From positions 96,257,777 to 96,321,776 of the forward strand of contig CM031857.1 of the NCBI GenBank assembly GCA_018697195.1: a DNA stretch of 64,000 nt. The letters run 5' to 3'. Shown here piece after piece: positions 1 to 11,861 of the stretch. A program made the translations under genes and the position numbers. Under the pieces are notes generated by a model that saw only the letters and a list, made by a program, of their open reading frames with translations, was not told the DNA's origin and ran no database searches. Position 1 is the stretch's first letter. Every line of letters begins with the position of its first letter. This DNA is from Certhia americana (lineage: Eukaryota > Chordata > Aves > Passeriformes > Certhiidae).

Positions 1-175
<175 letters not shown>

Positions 176-2752
176 GAAGAAAGACTTCAAATCTATCTAT
201 ATTTGATGCAATTACTGTCATAAACCGTGGTGACTTCTTTCCTAGAAAATAAATAGAGGTTTGACATGTCCCAGAAAATCATGAGGTACAAAAGTGACAG
301 TAGTTCTGGGGAACAATCGCAATATCTAGAAGTGAGAATGTCTGTATAGCATTCAGGAATTCACCCATGTCAGACCATTTAAAATATGTTTAACAAATTA
401 GATAGTATGGCATAGCTATAGCAAGGTGGCACTCACACACAACGGGTAAAGTCCAGAGGGGCAAACATGACAGGAATAGAGCACACAGCAACAGGAAGGC
501 AAACACATAGGTATCAGTAGGAAAACTGAAATGAAGGTTTGTCTTTTAAATAACACATTTTTGGATGTTTGGATGCTGCAATATGGAGCAATTTCATTCA
601 GAAATGTTTCAAAAGTCAGAACATTTTTCCCAAGATTGCTCTCCATACCCTTGTTTTTAGGAGTGTGGCAGGACTTGGCTCTTCAGGAAGGAGGAGCTGC
701 TCTCTTTTTCCTAGTCCACTTTCTTGACATCTATTAAAGATCATCTGAGTGGTAGAAATTGGAGGCTTAAGACTTATTTCCCTTTCAGGTAAATGAGATT
801 TGGATTCCTTTCAGGCCCATGGGATGACTTCAACAGTGGCTGGACATAAAATAGAAAATCAATCACTAGATATGTTAATATAGTTGAGTATAAAAGGGGG
901 AGGCTCACAAGGGTCAGAATTTGCCCCTTAGCCCCATGGGCCTATAAAGCCCCCTGGTTCAGCATGTAGGGTTTCTCTGACATAAACCTGGTGTGACACA
1001 GGAGTGCATTAGGCCTTTGGCATTTTGATATTTAGCAGGTGTGCCTGGACAGTAGGCACTTCAGCCAACACTACTGGTCTGATTTCACTTTTCTCAGCAG
1101 CAGTTGCTGGTCAGTCTATTTGTTATGACTGAAGCTATACGTGAGTTAACGTTCCACTGCCCTCAACAGCATTAGTGGGGGTCAAGGAAGGAAAGGGAGT
1201 GGGTGGGTCTCTGCAGTGTCAGACTTACTGAAACTGTAAAATCTGAATCTAAAGGGCATCATGTCAAACACACCTGGTGCAAATCTGGAGGCATTCTATA
1301 GGGAATAACATAGATATTTATAGAAGTAAAGTAGGGCACCTTTGATTATGCTATTAGCAGATGGCATTGAGCTCAAAATTAGAGGGAAGGTATCACTAAT
1401 GAAAAGTGAACTTTATTAAGATTTTTATTAATCTAAACTGGAGCTTTGTCAGTTGTTACTGTAAGGACATTTCTATATCCAATATTTATGAAAAGGTTTT
1501 TTTCAGATGTCTTGAGGTAGAAAAATCCATTTTTATTAAATTACTTCCTGGGGATTAAAGTAATGCTTCCAAAACCATGTTCACTCAAATATGTCAGTAA
1601 TATTTTTCCATAAGTTTTTTATAAAATAGAGAATTATGTGGGTTTTAAAAAAAAAATTAGAAACAAATGGCATCAATAACTTAAATATCTTAATTATGCT
1701 GGTGGTTTGAAAGCTACACTAATAAGTTCAACATAATGTATAGAAAACATCTGAAAGACAACACTCATACTATACGGTTATTGACACAATGTGTGTGGTG
1801 TAATGCAACAAACTTCTTAATACAATCCATTCTAGACAGCAGCTAGCCAGAAATTTTACCAATTTGCAACATAACTCTTGCTCTTTGTAAGACTAAACGC
1901 AAGCTAGAAAAAAACAGAGTTATTTTCTGAGCCATACTTAACAGTGGTGTAAGATATTTTTGTTGACAGAGTGCCCAGAATCTGCTATTAAAATCCAGTA
2001 ACCATTTAACAAGTGCTATAAAAAGTTCATTTGAAGTAATTTCTGTTCAAAACACCTTATCAACTGAGACCTTACAGGTCAAGGGGAGGGCTGAGATGAC
2101 ACAAGCATTTACAGGGACAAAGCCATGGCTGAAACAAAGAGGAATAAATTGGTGAGTCTGATAAAGAACCTCTATGTCCTTTCTGTTCCATATATACATT
2201 TTAAAGTATTTTTGTTCATTTCCCTTAATAACAGCTCTGTCTTTTCTCACTTCCAAGAAGCCATTTCCATTTGTGGTAGTACCTGATATTCACGTTGTCC
2301 TCAGACAACATGGGTGTGAACAATGACTGCAAAGGCAGAGTGGCTGCCTTGACAAAAGCTGCATGACAAAAGCATCTTTTTTGTTGAGGACAGATGAACT
2401 ACCGTCAGCATCTGAGTCACTTTGCCTTTTCGTGCCTAGGCTCTTCAACCAGTCAAGTAATTTGTCACCTTCCTGAAGAAATATTGACTGTATTAAAAGT
2501 TAGCTCTCTAGCAGAATCTGGAATCAGAACCTGAGAAGAACTTCAGATGAAATTCAGTACAAAACACCATGAGTGTTTTGTGCTGGGTTTTGTCCTTGCC
2601 TTTCTGGGGTAGAAACTTGTTCAGGTTCTAACATTTGTAACCTCTTCACTGCAGGCTTTTGTATCCTCCAAAGCTTGAATGAGTTCAAGAAGCTTGATTA
2701 TGAATTAATAGGGTCTTTTTCATATTTGCATCTCAGACAAGGAGTGTTGTAA

Positions 2753-2983
2753 TCACTTGTACATCTGTGCTGCGATTTCCCTTATTAGATCCTGTTTACA
2801 TTTTTTGCGCATTTCAAGTTCCCAATGCAAATTCTTCTGCATGGCAGCTGTTAGCTGTGAAAGCTGCTGTGTGTCCTGAATCTTCCTGTCTAGTCCTGCT
2901 AATTGTTTGAAATACCAGCGAAAAATATACCAGGTAGTTCTGCTTTTTAAGATTATGATGATCTGAAAGCTCTGAGTTCCCAC
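2753..2983 (-). other. Exon-like open frame of unknown identity
   Basis: A minus-strand frame of 76 codons ends in a TGA stop at its low-coordinate side. From about residue 20 onward the product is strongly helical and charged: an aromatic patch (WYIFRWYFKQL), then a heptad-like stretch rich in Q, L, K and E, ending REIAAQMYK. This differs from the low-complexity or cysteine/serine-rich products of most chance frames in the window. A 'ctttcag' (minus strand) just inside its upstream edge could be a weak splice acceptor. I do not recognise the protein and see no partner exons. It could be a terminal exon, a pseudogene piece or chance. Confidence 0.2.
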
Positions 2984-5311
2984 TATCTACATAGTTGTTA
3001 TGTATTTGCTGAATCATGCTATTTATTTTTTATTTGCATTTATTTAAATGCAAATCCAGTATTGTCACAATGACTTTCCTGTGTTTTCTTGGGGACAAAC
3101 AGTGCAGAGTTAAGCATAATGATAATGTATTTACCTGTGCTAAGAAAATCCATGTAAATGAAATTTATCTTTGAGGACAGAATTTGCAGAGAGAAGCATG
3201 TGGAGCTGTTGAGGAGAGCGTGTTTAAATCAAAGGACAGACTGGTGGATTGCTGCTGGGCTGAGTATGTACAGACTAAGAATATGCTTTGTCATCCCAAA
3301 TTCATGACAGATCCCAAAAAACTGTGAAATGTGCCTGTTCAGGGATGCTCCATAGCTGACAAAGGAAAAGCCACACCAACAGCAGGCATGTTCTGATACA
3401 CAGTGTTGTTGCAACTGTTAAATTAATTCTTTATTAAAAGCTATTATTTTAGCTATAACACTAATTTTTTTTCCTAATAATAAAGGATATGTTTTATAAA
3501 ACATTTTGAACATGTTGATTTATGTTCTTGCATCTAGACTGCATGGGAAAGCTGGATATATGCTGTAGCACTGAGACATAAATTCCTCTACAAACATAAT
3601 GACTTACCAGACTCTTCATCCATAGAGCAATTTAAAATTATGTCTGGTACAATTTACAGTCTGTGGAAAAGAGGTAGCACCAGAAAAAATGAATTATTCT
3701 TGTGATCCTGCTTTGTTAGTTTTGAATCAGAACAACATTTGAATCAAAGAACATTTTTGGGCCTTGGAATAAGATCAATGTAAAAAGCATATTCAGTTTT
3801 ACATCAAATGAAATAATCTGTCAAAAAAACATCCTTATCCATCTGGTTAGTGGGATTGTAAGAAAAAAGGCATACAGTGCTCCCGTTGAACATATATTTG
3901 TGAGTCACTTACTGCTTTCATCATTTTCGGTTTCTTTTAAATTTAAATAGCTGCAGCTTTTTATATCTGAGACCTTTTCTAACGCGCTTCCAACTATCAT
4001 TACGTCTGCATTAATAGTTCAAAGATCTAATGGTAACATGCATGAGACATGGCAGATAGTAATAAGAGAGACAAACAGAGCCAGTAGGAGGCACCACAGC
4101 TCCACTTTTCTTTGTGTCCAAAATAATCCGTGAATAAAACTTGGATTATTGGCCAACTGTTTTATTGGTGTGCTTCATGTCGATGTAACTATACTTGCAG
4201 CTTGCAGTCTTAAAATAATTTGAAATCCACATGTTTTGAATATCTTTCTGGGTTTGACAATTGCTTTGCAAGTGATTCTGGGAAACGACACAGGAGGCAG
4301 AGAGAAAGTCTAAAGCTCAACTTCTAATTTTCTTCTGGTTTCCCTCCTGACACTCACAGACAAAGAAAGCAAATGTGTCTGACAAGGTTAGGACAGTTGC
4401 TCAGTTTAAATAACACCTGATTCAGGACCTAGCTATGCATCTATTTAAATAGTATTTTGAAGAAAGTTTTCTTCGTCATCTGAATGTGAGACTTAGATTA
4501 CTATTGCTGTTAAAATGCCAGTTATTCCATAGTCAGAGTCATCTAAATATTTCCGTATTTCAAATCCTTATTCCCTTTAAAAATCTAAACAGCATGATTG
4601 AGATACACTTACATTTTAACTCCCAAGTGGTGATGTTACAATAGTTGTCACAGTGTTGTGGATGACAACGTTATAAATTCAGAGTTATAGCAATGTGTCC
4701 TTCCCAGGAGAATGTTTGAATCCAACTGAAGCCTGAAAAACTCCCATTGATTTCATCCTCATAACAGATTCCTCATGAGGAATCATACAATTTAAATGTA
4801 GCTGCAGTGAGATTTGATCACTGGCAATTGTAATTTTTGTGATTTCATGGAAGCCTCATCATGTATATGCTTGCCATTATTTCATCCACAGTAATTTCCA
4901 GAATAACTCAGCATTTAACACATTGACCATCTTGAAAATATCTGTCCCACCTTGCTTTCTGGAAAACCTGCTCTCAGGCTGATGCCTTATCACAAGTCTA
5001 TCCTTGATTACCTCATTGCAGATCTCTCCACTGGAACTAGACACTTAGGGGCTTCTTTTACTGGTCTAAACTTTACTAAAATGTAGCAGCTCTTGAGGTA
5101 GTTTAGGAATTTGAATAAATCCAACTACCATATCACATATTTCTCAACTAGTTTGGTTGCTATCTGTCATACAGTGTTTTTAAAAATCAGCTCAATTTCC
5201 TCTGCAGGCTCTGTAAATATAAATTTGAACACCAATTCACTCAAAGCACTGACCACATTCAGAACAAAACCAATAATTTGGGGTCTGCTCTCTGCAGGTA
5301 CAGAGGAGAGG

Positions 5312-5338
5312 TGGATTGCCATGAGGTGTGGCAATCCA
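5312..5338. repeat. 10-bp perfect inverted repeat
   Basis: The arms TGGATTGCCA (5312-5321) and TGGCAATCCA (5329-5338) are exact reverse complements separated by a 7-base loop. It lies within the open frame region 5167-5412. No function can be inferred from the sequence. Confidence 0.85.
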
Positions 5339-5977
5339 TGGTCATTCTGGAGAGGTACTACAACATGCTGCATCAGCTGCAGTTCCCTGAACACCAACAG
5401 CTTTGCCCCCACGGACAGTTATTGTCATCATCAGCAGTAACAATGTAAGAGAGAACAATTCAATCTAAACCAACATCTGCCAAGAGAGAGTTTTTGCCTA
5501 CTGTCTCTCATTTTCCCTTCCCATACTATACAGATGGCCAAGATATTCCTAGTGTTATGGGGGGCACATACTCTGTATCTTCCTTTCATGTTCTGAAAAA
5601 TACAGACAATATATGAATCTAATTTTTTCCAGATACTAGGAGAAGATCTTATATCTTGTTACCTTTTACTCCCTCCTTTCTTTGTTAGATTCCTGTTTAT
5701 ATGTTTGTATAAAAATATTTTTAAAGGGAATTTTTTTGTTTGATTGTTTAAAGGATGCCAAGGCTTCCTATCTGTATCTTTTCAAATAGGACTGTTCAAT
5801 AGCCAGGACCTATCTGCCACCATCTTTTAAGATTTGCAAGCCCCAAGACTGCTGTGCAACACATAAGAGAGCAGAAATTGTACTTTTGACTAATCTAGAT
5901 ATTGCTATTGTCATTATGTTTCAGATTCTGATAACATACTTGCATAAAAGTCATGGGCACCAATGATTTTTCCCACA

Positions 5978-7290
5978 GAACTGTTGGTTGAAAAGTATCT
6001 CTAGAGATCTCCTAGTCCAACCTCCCTCTCCAACCAGTGAATATTCCCAGTATCAGCAAATCTTGGCCTTGTCTAGTCAAATCTTGGTAAGGGGGGGTTG
6101 AACTAGCTGATCTCCAGAGGTCACTTCCAACCCCAACTGTTCTGTGATTCTGCATAATAAACAAAATTCTCAGAAATTATTTCTGTAGGTCACATGTCCT
6201 AGGTCCCTGAATATCTTGAAATCCACTGTTTCACCCTCTCCAGTTTCCACACAAGCCGTTTTGAAATGGGAGAATAAAAACTGAACCCACTATTGCAGAG
6301 GTGGATTTCCCATGAAAAAGCAGAGGGGTACACTCTTTTTCCCCAGTCTGCAGACCATAATCCCCTGAATGAATTCATTATTTCCTTTATTTGCTAAGAG
6401 CAGGTTCTTGGCTCATATTCACCCAGGAGTCGTCTCTACTGACCGTGCCAGCAGGAATTTCAAGCCCTTTTCAGCAAGTCAGTGGCCAGCTCATCATGTC
6501 TCAGCCTATACCAATGAGTGGGATTCCCATCCTGGTTACAGGCCTTTCTACATCTTGGTAAACTCCACCAGGAGCCTGTTGGCCTAGTTCTCAGATTTCA
6601 CAGGGTCTCTCTAGGCTGGAACTCTGCAATTCATTGTGTTGGCCACTGTCCCTAATCTATGAATTTGTTGATAATGGTTTGTGTGTCACCACTCAGGCTG
6701 TTTCTGAGCACAATGAACAATGTGAACCCCAGTATTGATGGACAGACTACAAGACTACTCTGCTTGTCACCATCTGCCAGCCAGACATTAAGCCACTGAT
6801 GACTACCTTCCATGCCAGCCAGTCCAGACAAATGGTTCCTAGCAGCCCATTTGCCCTGCTCACACCTCCTGAACTGACAAGTGAGAATACTGTGAGATAC
6901 AGTGTCAAAAGCCTCACTGAAATCAATGCTCATTAAAATCACAGCTCTCTCCTTATCCACATTGCCAATTATTTTTCTAACAAAGGCCATGGCCATGGGG
7001 TTGGTTAAGCAGGAGTTGCCCTTGATAAATCTGTGTTGACTGTTCCTAATTACTTTCTTGTCCTTCACAAGCTTGGAATGGTTTTCAATAGAATGTGCTC
7101 CACAATTTTCCCAGGGACTGAATGGAGGATGACTGGCCTATAGATCCCTGGGTCTTCCACCTTGCCGTTTTTGGAAACAGGCTTTGAGTTAGCTTCTGTC
7201 TGTTTGCCACCCCTGTTAACAGACAATGATAATAATATCATCATCTCATCCACTATCTCTGCCAGCATCCCCATGTAAATTCCTAACATA
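5978..7290 (-). mobile_element. CR1 LINE, old degenerate copy with RT fragments
   Basis: On the minus strand, 7289-7065 translates to a stretch with KNGKVEDPGIYRPV and VPGKIVE, the CR1 '[22 protein letters not shown]' RT block. 7068-6652 continues with MKDKKVIRNSQHRF, KGNSCLTN and DFSEAFDTVSHSIL, the next conserved RT blocks. Nucleotide similarity continues toward lower coordinates through the post-RT region (about 6170-6640) to the 3' UTR at about 5978-6060, where 'agtccaacctccct' is the reverse complement of the usual CR1 tail. Frameshifts and stops break the ORF, and the residues around the second catalytic block are eroded. The 5' part of ORF2 and all of ORF1 are missing, as is normal for 5'-truncated CR1. 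This is among the older CR1 copies here. Confidence 0.88.
6086..6155 (+). mobile_element. CR1 LINE 3' tail, forward fragment
   Basis: A short plus-strand match to the CR1 3' end: a G-rich start, 'ttgaactagctgatctcc', 'agaggtcacttccaacccc', then the terminal 'ttctgtgattctg'. It has the opposite orientation to the surrounding degenerate CR1 (5978-7290), so it is either a very short later insertion into it or the end of a separate neighbouring copy. The terminal octamer-like repeat is present, so the 3' end is real; the 5' truncation is extreme (about 70 bases retained). Confidence 0.75.
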
Positions 7291-9339
7291 TTGTTTCTCC
7301 GCTACTTTATGTACTCCCCTAAAACTCTGCTGATAAATACACAGGTCTAGAAGAAGGTTTTGTTTACCAGTCTAAGTGAACACTGACTACTTCAATATTT
7401 TCCACATTGTTCATTGTTGTCCCCTCCAGCCATCACTGCATCTCTACTTTTTTCTGAGTTTTGTTTTACAAATAGCATGATTGTAAAGTCCCTTATTACA
7501 GCATTAAATGTGCCTTACACATCTGAGCTCCAGACAGGCTCCAGCTTTCCTGATTTTGTCCCTAAGCACCCAGGCAATATGTTACCTTTCCATCCCCCCC
7601 AATACCTTCTTGTGCCTCTTGTATATTTCCTTTTTGTGTTTTAGTTCAATAAGATTCTGCCTTCTTAGCCAAGCATAGCTTCTGCCAAAATTCCCAGCCT
7701 TCCTGCACACAAATATGGTTAACTCATGAGATTTCAATAAGTTCTTGAAAAATCAGCCACTGTTTCTTACTAGAGAATAAGAATGCACAACTTTAGCTGG
7801 AGACTACATGTATTGTGACTTGCCTTCATTTCCCTCAAATATTAAAAAAAGCTTCTATGAGTGGTAGAAACAATATTCTGTTTAATTACCCAATTAAACA
7901 GCTTTTCTTCTTAAAATAACAGCTGCACTATACTTCAAATAGGCATATGTTCTAGCACCAGAAGGAGGTACTGTAATTATATATAGGAAAAGGAAGTGGG
8001 GGTAGAGCATATGTACATTCACTGACTATAGAAAATTCTTCCCATTCTTATCAGATTTGGACAGAGGAGGGTTGTTCATTTAGCCCTTGTATTCCCTATT
8101 TCAGGGGCCACATCACCCCAAGAGTTAGTCTGTTACTCAGCTGCTCCTTGAGCTATCTGAATCCCAAGAAAATCTCCCATGCCCTTGAAGGAAGAAACAC
8201 ACCTTTTCTTCAGTCCATGGGAAGACCTCCCAATCTTGCACCTGCAGAAAGCCTCTCTCCCTTTCTCCCCACAGCTGGTGCAGTGTTGCAGCCCAGGCTG
8301 CCTGTGTAACACTTGGCACACTGCAGCTGACTGCTGCTTCCCTGTCCCAGAGAGAAATCCACCTCAGCCAATCTTGTAGGGCCAACTTGATCCACCTGCT
8401 TCCCTTTGCTCACAGCGATATTCCAAATCCAGCAAACACCTCCATAGCTGTGCAACTGCACCTTAACCTTAGCTAAGGAGCAATGGCCATTTCTTCAGTA
8501 ATAAGAGTAAAATCTTTATTCTGCCTTGAGACCTCAAAAATGAATTCCTGAACATTCCAAAGCAGTTGATATGGCTATTGTTTTCAACCTCTACACAGTG
8601 CTCTTGTAGACATTGAAAGCAAACATAACTAGCAAAAAATGTAAGATAAATGAGTATTTGTGAGAGGCAAGGACTACAATTTCCCGCCAAATTAATAAAG
8701 CAATCATTTTGTGGTGGTGGGATAACAGCAGGATAATTAAACACCATCTTTACATGCCTGGTCTCTGCAGTTATTAAGAGAGTTACAATAGTTAGCTGAT
8801 CCTTATTGTCACCTGGAATACTATGGTGCAAGCAGCATATGCAGCAAGGGAGAAAGTATGATGCAGCTGAGAACCATGGAAGGTGAAATCAATTTGGTTT
8901 AGAGAAGGAATTATTTGTGTTGCCCAAAAGATGTCTCTGATCTTCTATTTTGAATCACAAGAAACCAATCTGATAGCAAAAACTAGAGGGCCAACCCCAT
9001 CATTTTGGCACAGGCTAAGAGAGTAGATGGTGCCAATGTTAATATTATCTAAGCTGGGATAACATCTTCATGCTCAGGGAATTTGAAGTATTTGAAGACA
9101 ATGAGTTGTTAGTTGTTAGTTGCCAGCATGAAACTGGAAACATATCATAGAGAAAAATGTAATCTTTATCTGTTATGGTTAACAGTGTGAGGTGAATTTG
9201 CATTTATATTAGCAGCACTTTTCCAAATATAGATCATAAGAAACTAGTAAGACCAGTCATGAAGACTGGTCAAGGAAAATGGATTAATAATAGGTAGTAA
9301 GTGGGCCCCTGAAGGATCATAACAAATGATAAAGGATTT
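7291..9339. other. Unique sequence, no recognised gene
   Basis: About 2 kb with no gene or clear repeat. 7290-7720 could be the diverged 5' continuation of the minus-strand CR1 but I cannot find conserved blocks in it. 8100-8460 is noticeably richer in G and C than its surroundings and carries overlapping open frames on both strands without recognisable motifs, so it may be an unidentified old repeat. Confidence 0.5.
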
Positions 9340-9615
9340 TCCAGACAGAATATGACGGATGAGGTTGCCTGGAGCTATTTTCTATTTAACATTTATATTA
9401 GTGATTTAGAAATTGATTTGATATAGAATGCACCAAAATTTATAGATGACAAAAGCAGAGGGATTTTTAAAGTTGATACTTGGAGGATATGAAGAGTTTA
9501 CAAAATAATTTAATGAGGATGCAAACCCAAGCTGGCTTGTGGAATTTAATGTTGCCACATGGAAGAGGCATGGTCAGAGAGACTGAAATGTGCCTCTGGT
9601 TTTGTACCTTGGAAG
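9340..9615 (+). mobile_element. Ancient LINE (CR1/L3-like) RT relic
   Basis: In one plus-strand frame, 9382-9423 reads LFNIYISDLEIDLI and, after a single stop, 9436-9450 reads KFIDD. These correspond to the RT block 'LFNIYINDL' and the catalytic 'FADD' of CR1-type reverse transcriptases, in the correct order and with about the right spacing (roughly 14 residues). A frameshift then leads to LQNNLMRMQTQAGLWNLML, which resembles the following 'LQ.DLDRL..W....M.FN' block. Overall nucleotide divergence is much higher than in the other CR1 copies here, so this is probably a pre-avian insertion of the CR1/L3 superfamily. Confidence 0.7.
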
Positions 9616-10619
9616 GTGCTGTTTGTGAAGAACAGAATTCACAAGAGGGTTCCTTAGGCTTTTGTGACTTATTTTAGTCTTGCTGAAGTTCCCTGAATGG
9701 TGGTAAATATTCCTTTTAACACTCCTCTGCAGGGCTTATTTAGGTGATTTTCCTTCTCTTCTCAGCCTTATGTTGTTGCTGGATGTCGTACAAGAAATAT
9801 CATTTTTATATGAATCATGCTTTTTAAGCACTCACACCTACTATGCCCAAACATATATCAAGAAAATATCATAAAAGACTTTTCTATTTTAAATGCTTTG
9901 GTTTTAGGGAGTGAGAATATAGAGAGGAATTATGACAGATGCTGTAGAAGAAAACTGTCAAGTTTGCTCTCACTCCAGTGAGGAAATGAGATCCTCTTTT
10001 TGACTAGTTGATTTGGTAGGATATATATTAACTCTATTTTTATGATGAAGTGTTGCTTTAGGGGGAAGCTAGGCGTAGCAGCTTACTGTGCCACAAAACT
10101 GCAGGGCTTTCTTGCTTTAGAAGAATTATGTGTCCCAGTACAAAATACCTAGTAACAGAGATGAATATGGTGGTTTATTTTGCCAACATTAAAATTTAAC
10201 TAAAGGCACTCCAGAAAACTTAACTTCTTATGATCCATTGTGTCCAAACTGTAGGATTCTCAGAACATCTGGGCATTGTAACTGCAACTCTTAAGAAAAC
10301 AAGCCCTGTTGTTAAAAAGTTTATTAGTTATCACATCCTGGCCTTGATAAAACCTTTGCCTGAACTGATAAAAATAAAGATTGAAATGAGACTGAGTCAA
10401 ATTCCAAAGTAAGGCAGTACAAAATGCTGTACAGGACTAGACAAGGACCAGGCTAAGAATCATAATTTAACTGGCAATGGCACACAAGGGCATTTGAGAG
10501 CAAATATCTGAATTGCTTCAGATTCCATGGCAAATATTTCAGTTCAAATGTGTCCTCAGTCATAATTGATGTTTTTTAACTGGTGCCTCTTCAGAGTTTA
10601 TTATATTCCTTCTGGATGA
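9616..10619. other. Unique AT-rich sequence
   Basis: About 1 kb between the old LINE relic and the CR1 fragment. I see no gene, repeat family or structured element. The small open frame at 10230-10412 has no recognisable motif. Confidence 0.5.
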
Positions 10620-10933
10620 ATAGACTAGAACAGAATATTTCAGTAGGAAAGGACCTACGACTACCACTAGTCCAACTGCCTGAACAATTCAAGGCTGACC
10701 AGAAGTTAAAGGTGGTTATTAAGGGCATTGTCCAAATGCCTCCTAGACACTGTCAGGCGTGGGTCAACAACAGTCCTCTTGGTAAAGAAATGCTTCCTAA
10801 TGTGCAGTCTAAACATCCTCTGCTGCCACTTTGGAGTATCCACCACCCGTGTCCTGTCAGCGCATTCCAAGGAGAAGAGATCAGCACCCCCCTTTCAATG
10901 CCCCCTGCTCAGAAAACTTTAGAGAGCAACTGT
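10620..10933 (-). mobile_element. CR1 LINE 3' fragment, minus strand
   Basis: The plus strand here reads as the reverse complement of a CR1 3' region: 'gaatatttcagtaggaaagg' and 'ctagtccaactgcctgaa', then 'ggttattaagggcattgtcc', 'gtaaagaaatgcttcctaat' and 'gagaagagatcagcacc', all typical of one CR1 subfamily tail. The open frame at 10583-11023 merely runs through it. The CR1 3' end lies at about 10620 and its 5' truncation point at about 10933, exactly where the LTR similarity begins. Confidence 0.85.
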
Positions 10934-11861
10934 CAGAAATGGTGGCAAATCCCCTGTGTTAACATATTTAAGAAGAAAATAAGTGAAGTTGCAGACAGAG
11001 AAGAGAGAAGTGAGAACATGTGAGAGGAACAAACTCTGCATACATCAGGTCAGTGGAGAAGGAGGGGCAGGAGGTGCACCAGATACCAGAGCTAAGATTC
11101 CTCTGCAGTCTGTGGTGAAGCCCCTGCAGCACAGAGGTCGACAGGGATGCAGAGATCCACCTGCAGCCCTTGGAGGAGACCCACAGTAGAGCAGGTGGAG
11201 ACCTGAAAGAAGCCGTGAGCCCGTGGGAGGCCCATGCTGGAACAGAGCCCAGGCAGGGAACTGCAGACCCAACGGGAGAGTAGCTAAAACTGGAGGAGTT
11301 TCCTGGTAGGGCCTGAGATCCCACAGCAGACTCACACTGGAGCAGCCTGTTCCTGAACTTCTTGCACTCCATGAAAGAGTGATCCATGATGGAGTGGTTT
11401 GTGGAGAATTGCTGCTATGGCATGTACACACATTGGAGAAGTTTGTGGAGAACTCTCCCATGGAAGGGACCCTATGCTGGAGAAGGGAAAGGACTTCTCT
11501 ACCAGAGAAGTGGCAGAAACAATCTATGCTGAATTGACTGTAACCCAAATTCCTGTCTTCCTGTGCTGCTGGAGGAGCAGGAGGGAGAGCTGAGAAGGAG
11601 GGAGAAATGGTGGGAAGGTGTTTTTAAGGTCTAATTTTACTTCTTATTCTCCATCTCTGATTTTGTTGGTAATAAATTCAATTAACACCTCTAGCAGACT
11701 GAAGTCTGTTTTACCTGTGACAGTATTTGATGAGTGATCTCAGTTCTTATCTCAACCCCTGAACCCTTTGCTATATCTTCACTCCCCTGTCCAGCTGTTG
11801 AGGGAAGTGGCAGAGAGGCTTGTACAGGTGTTTGGCATCCAGCCAGGATCAACCTACAACA
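10934..11861 (-). mobile_element. Bird ERV-type LTR, minus strand, truncated
   Basis: Read on the minus strand, this begins at 11861 with TG followed by 'GGTTGATCCTGGCTGG', a well-known start of a widespread bird LTR. It then runs through a region with 'TTTATTACCAACAAAATC'-like sequence, a long module series built on 'CTCCAGCATGGG'-like motifs (plus strand 'ccatgctgga' at several sites in 11220-11500), and ends near 10934 in 'CTTCTTAAATATGTTAACAC'. The terminal part leading to the expected CA end is missing where the LTR meets the CR1 fragment. No internal retroviral sequence follows on either side, so this is a solo or fragmentary LTR. The open frames in 10968-11593 are chance frames of this GC-richer repeat. 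Confidence 0.75.

Larger units (their letters stand above)
176..5977. other. AT-rich unique sequence, no recognised gene
   Basis: This stretch of about 5.8 kb contains no repeat I can name and no convincing gene. Things seen in it: a TATA-like 'gtataaaagggg' near 889-900 with a second 'cctataaagcccc' near 940 but no recognisable transcription unit; the exon-like minus-strand frame at 2753-2983 (listed separately); overlapping frames on both strands at 5111-5440, without recognisable motifs; and a 10-bp perfect hairpin at 5312-5338. Confidence 0.6.

Noticed and set aside
5111..5440. Overlapping plus (109 codon) and minus (81 codon) frames as a gene
   Set aside because: The minus frame looks mildly protein-like, but neither has recognisable motifs, a splice context or flanking exons, and the two strands cannot both be coding.
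10968..11593. Overlapping open frames of up to 167 codons on both strands
   Set aside because: They lie entirely within a GC-richer LTR made of repeated modules; long frames on both strands are expected from its composition.
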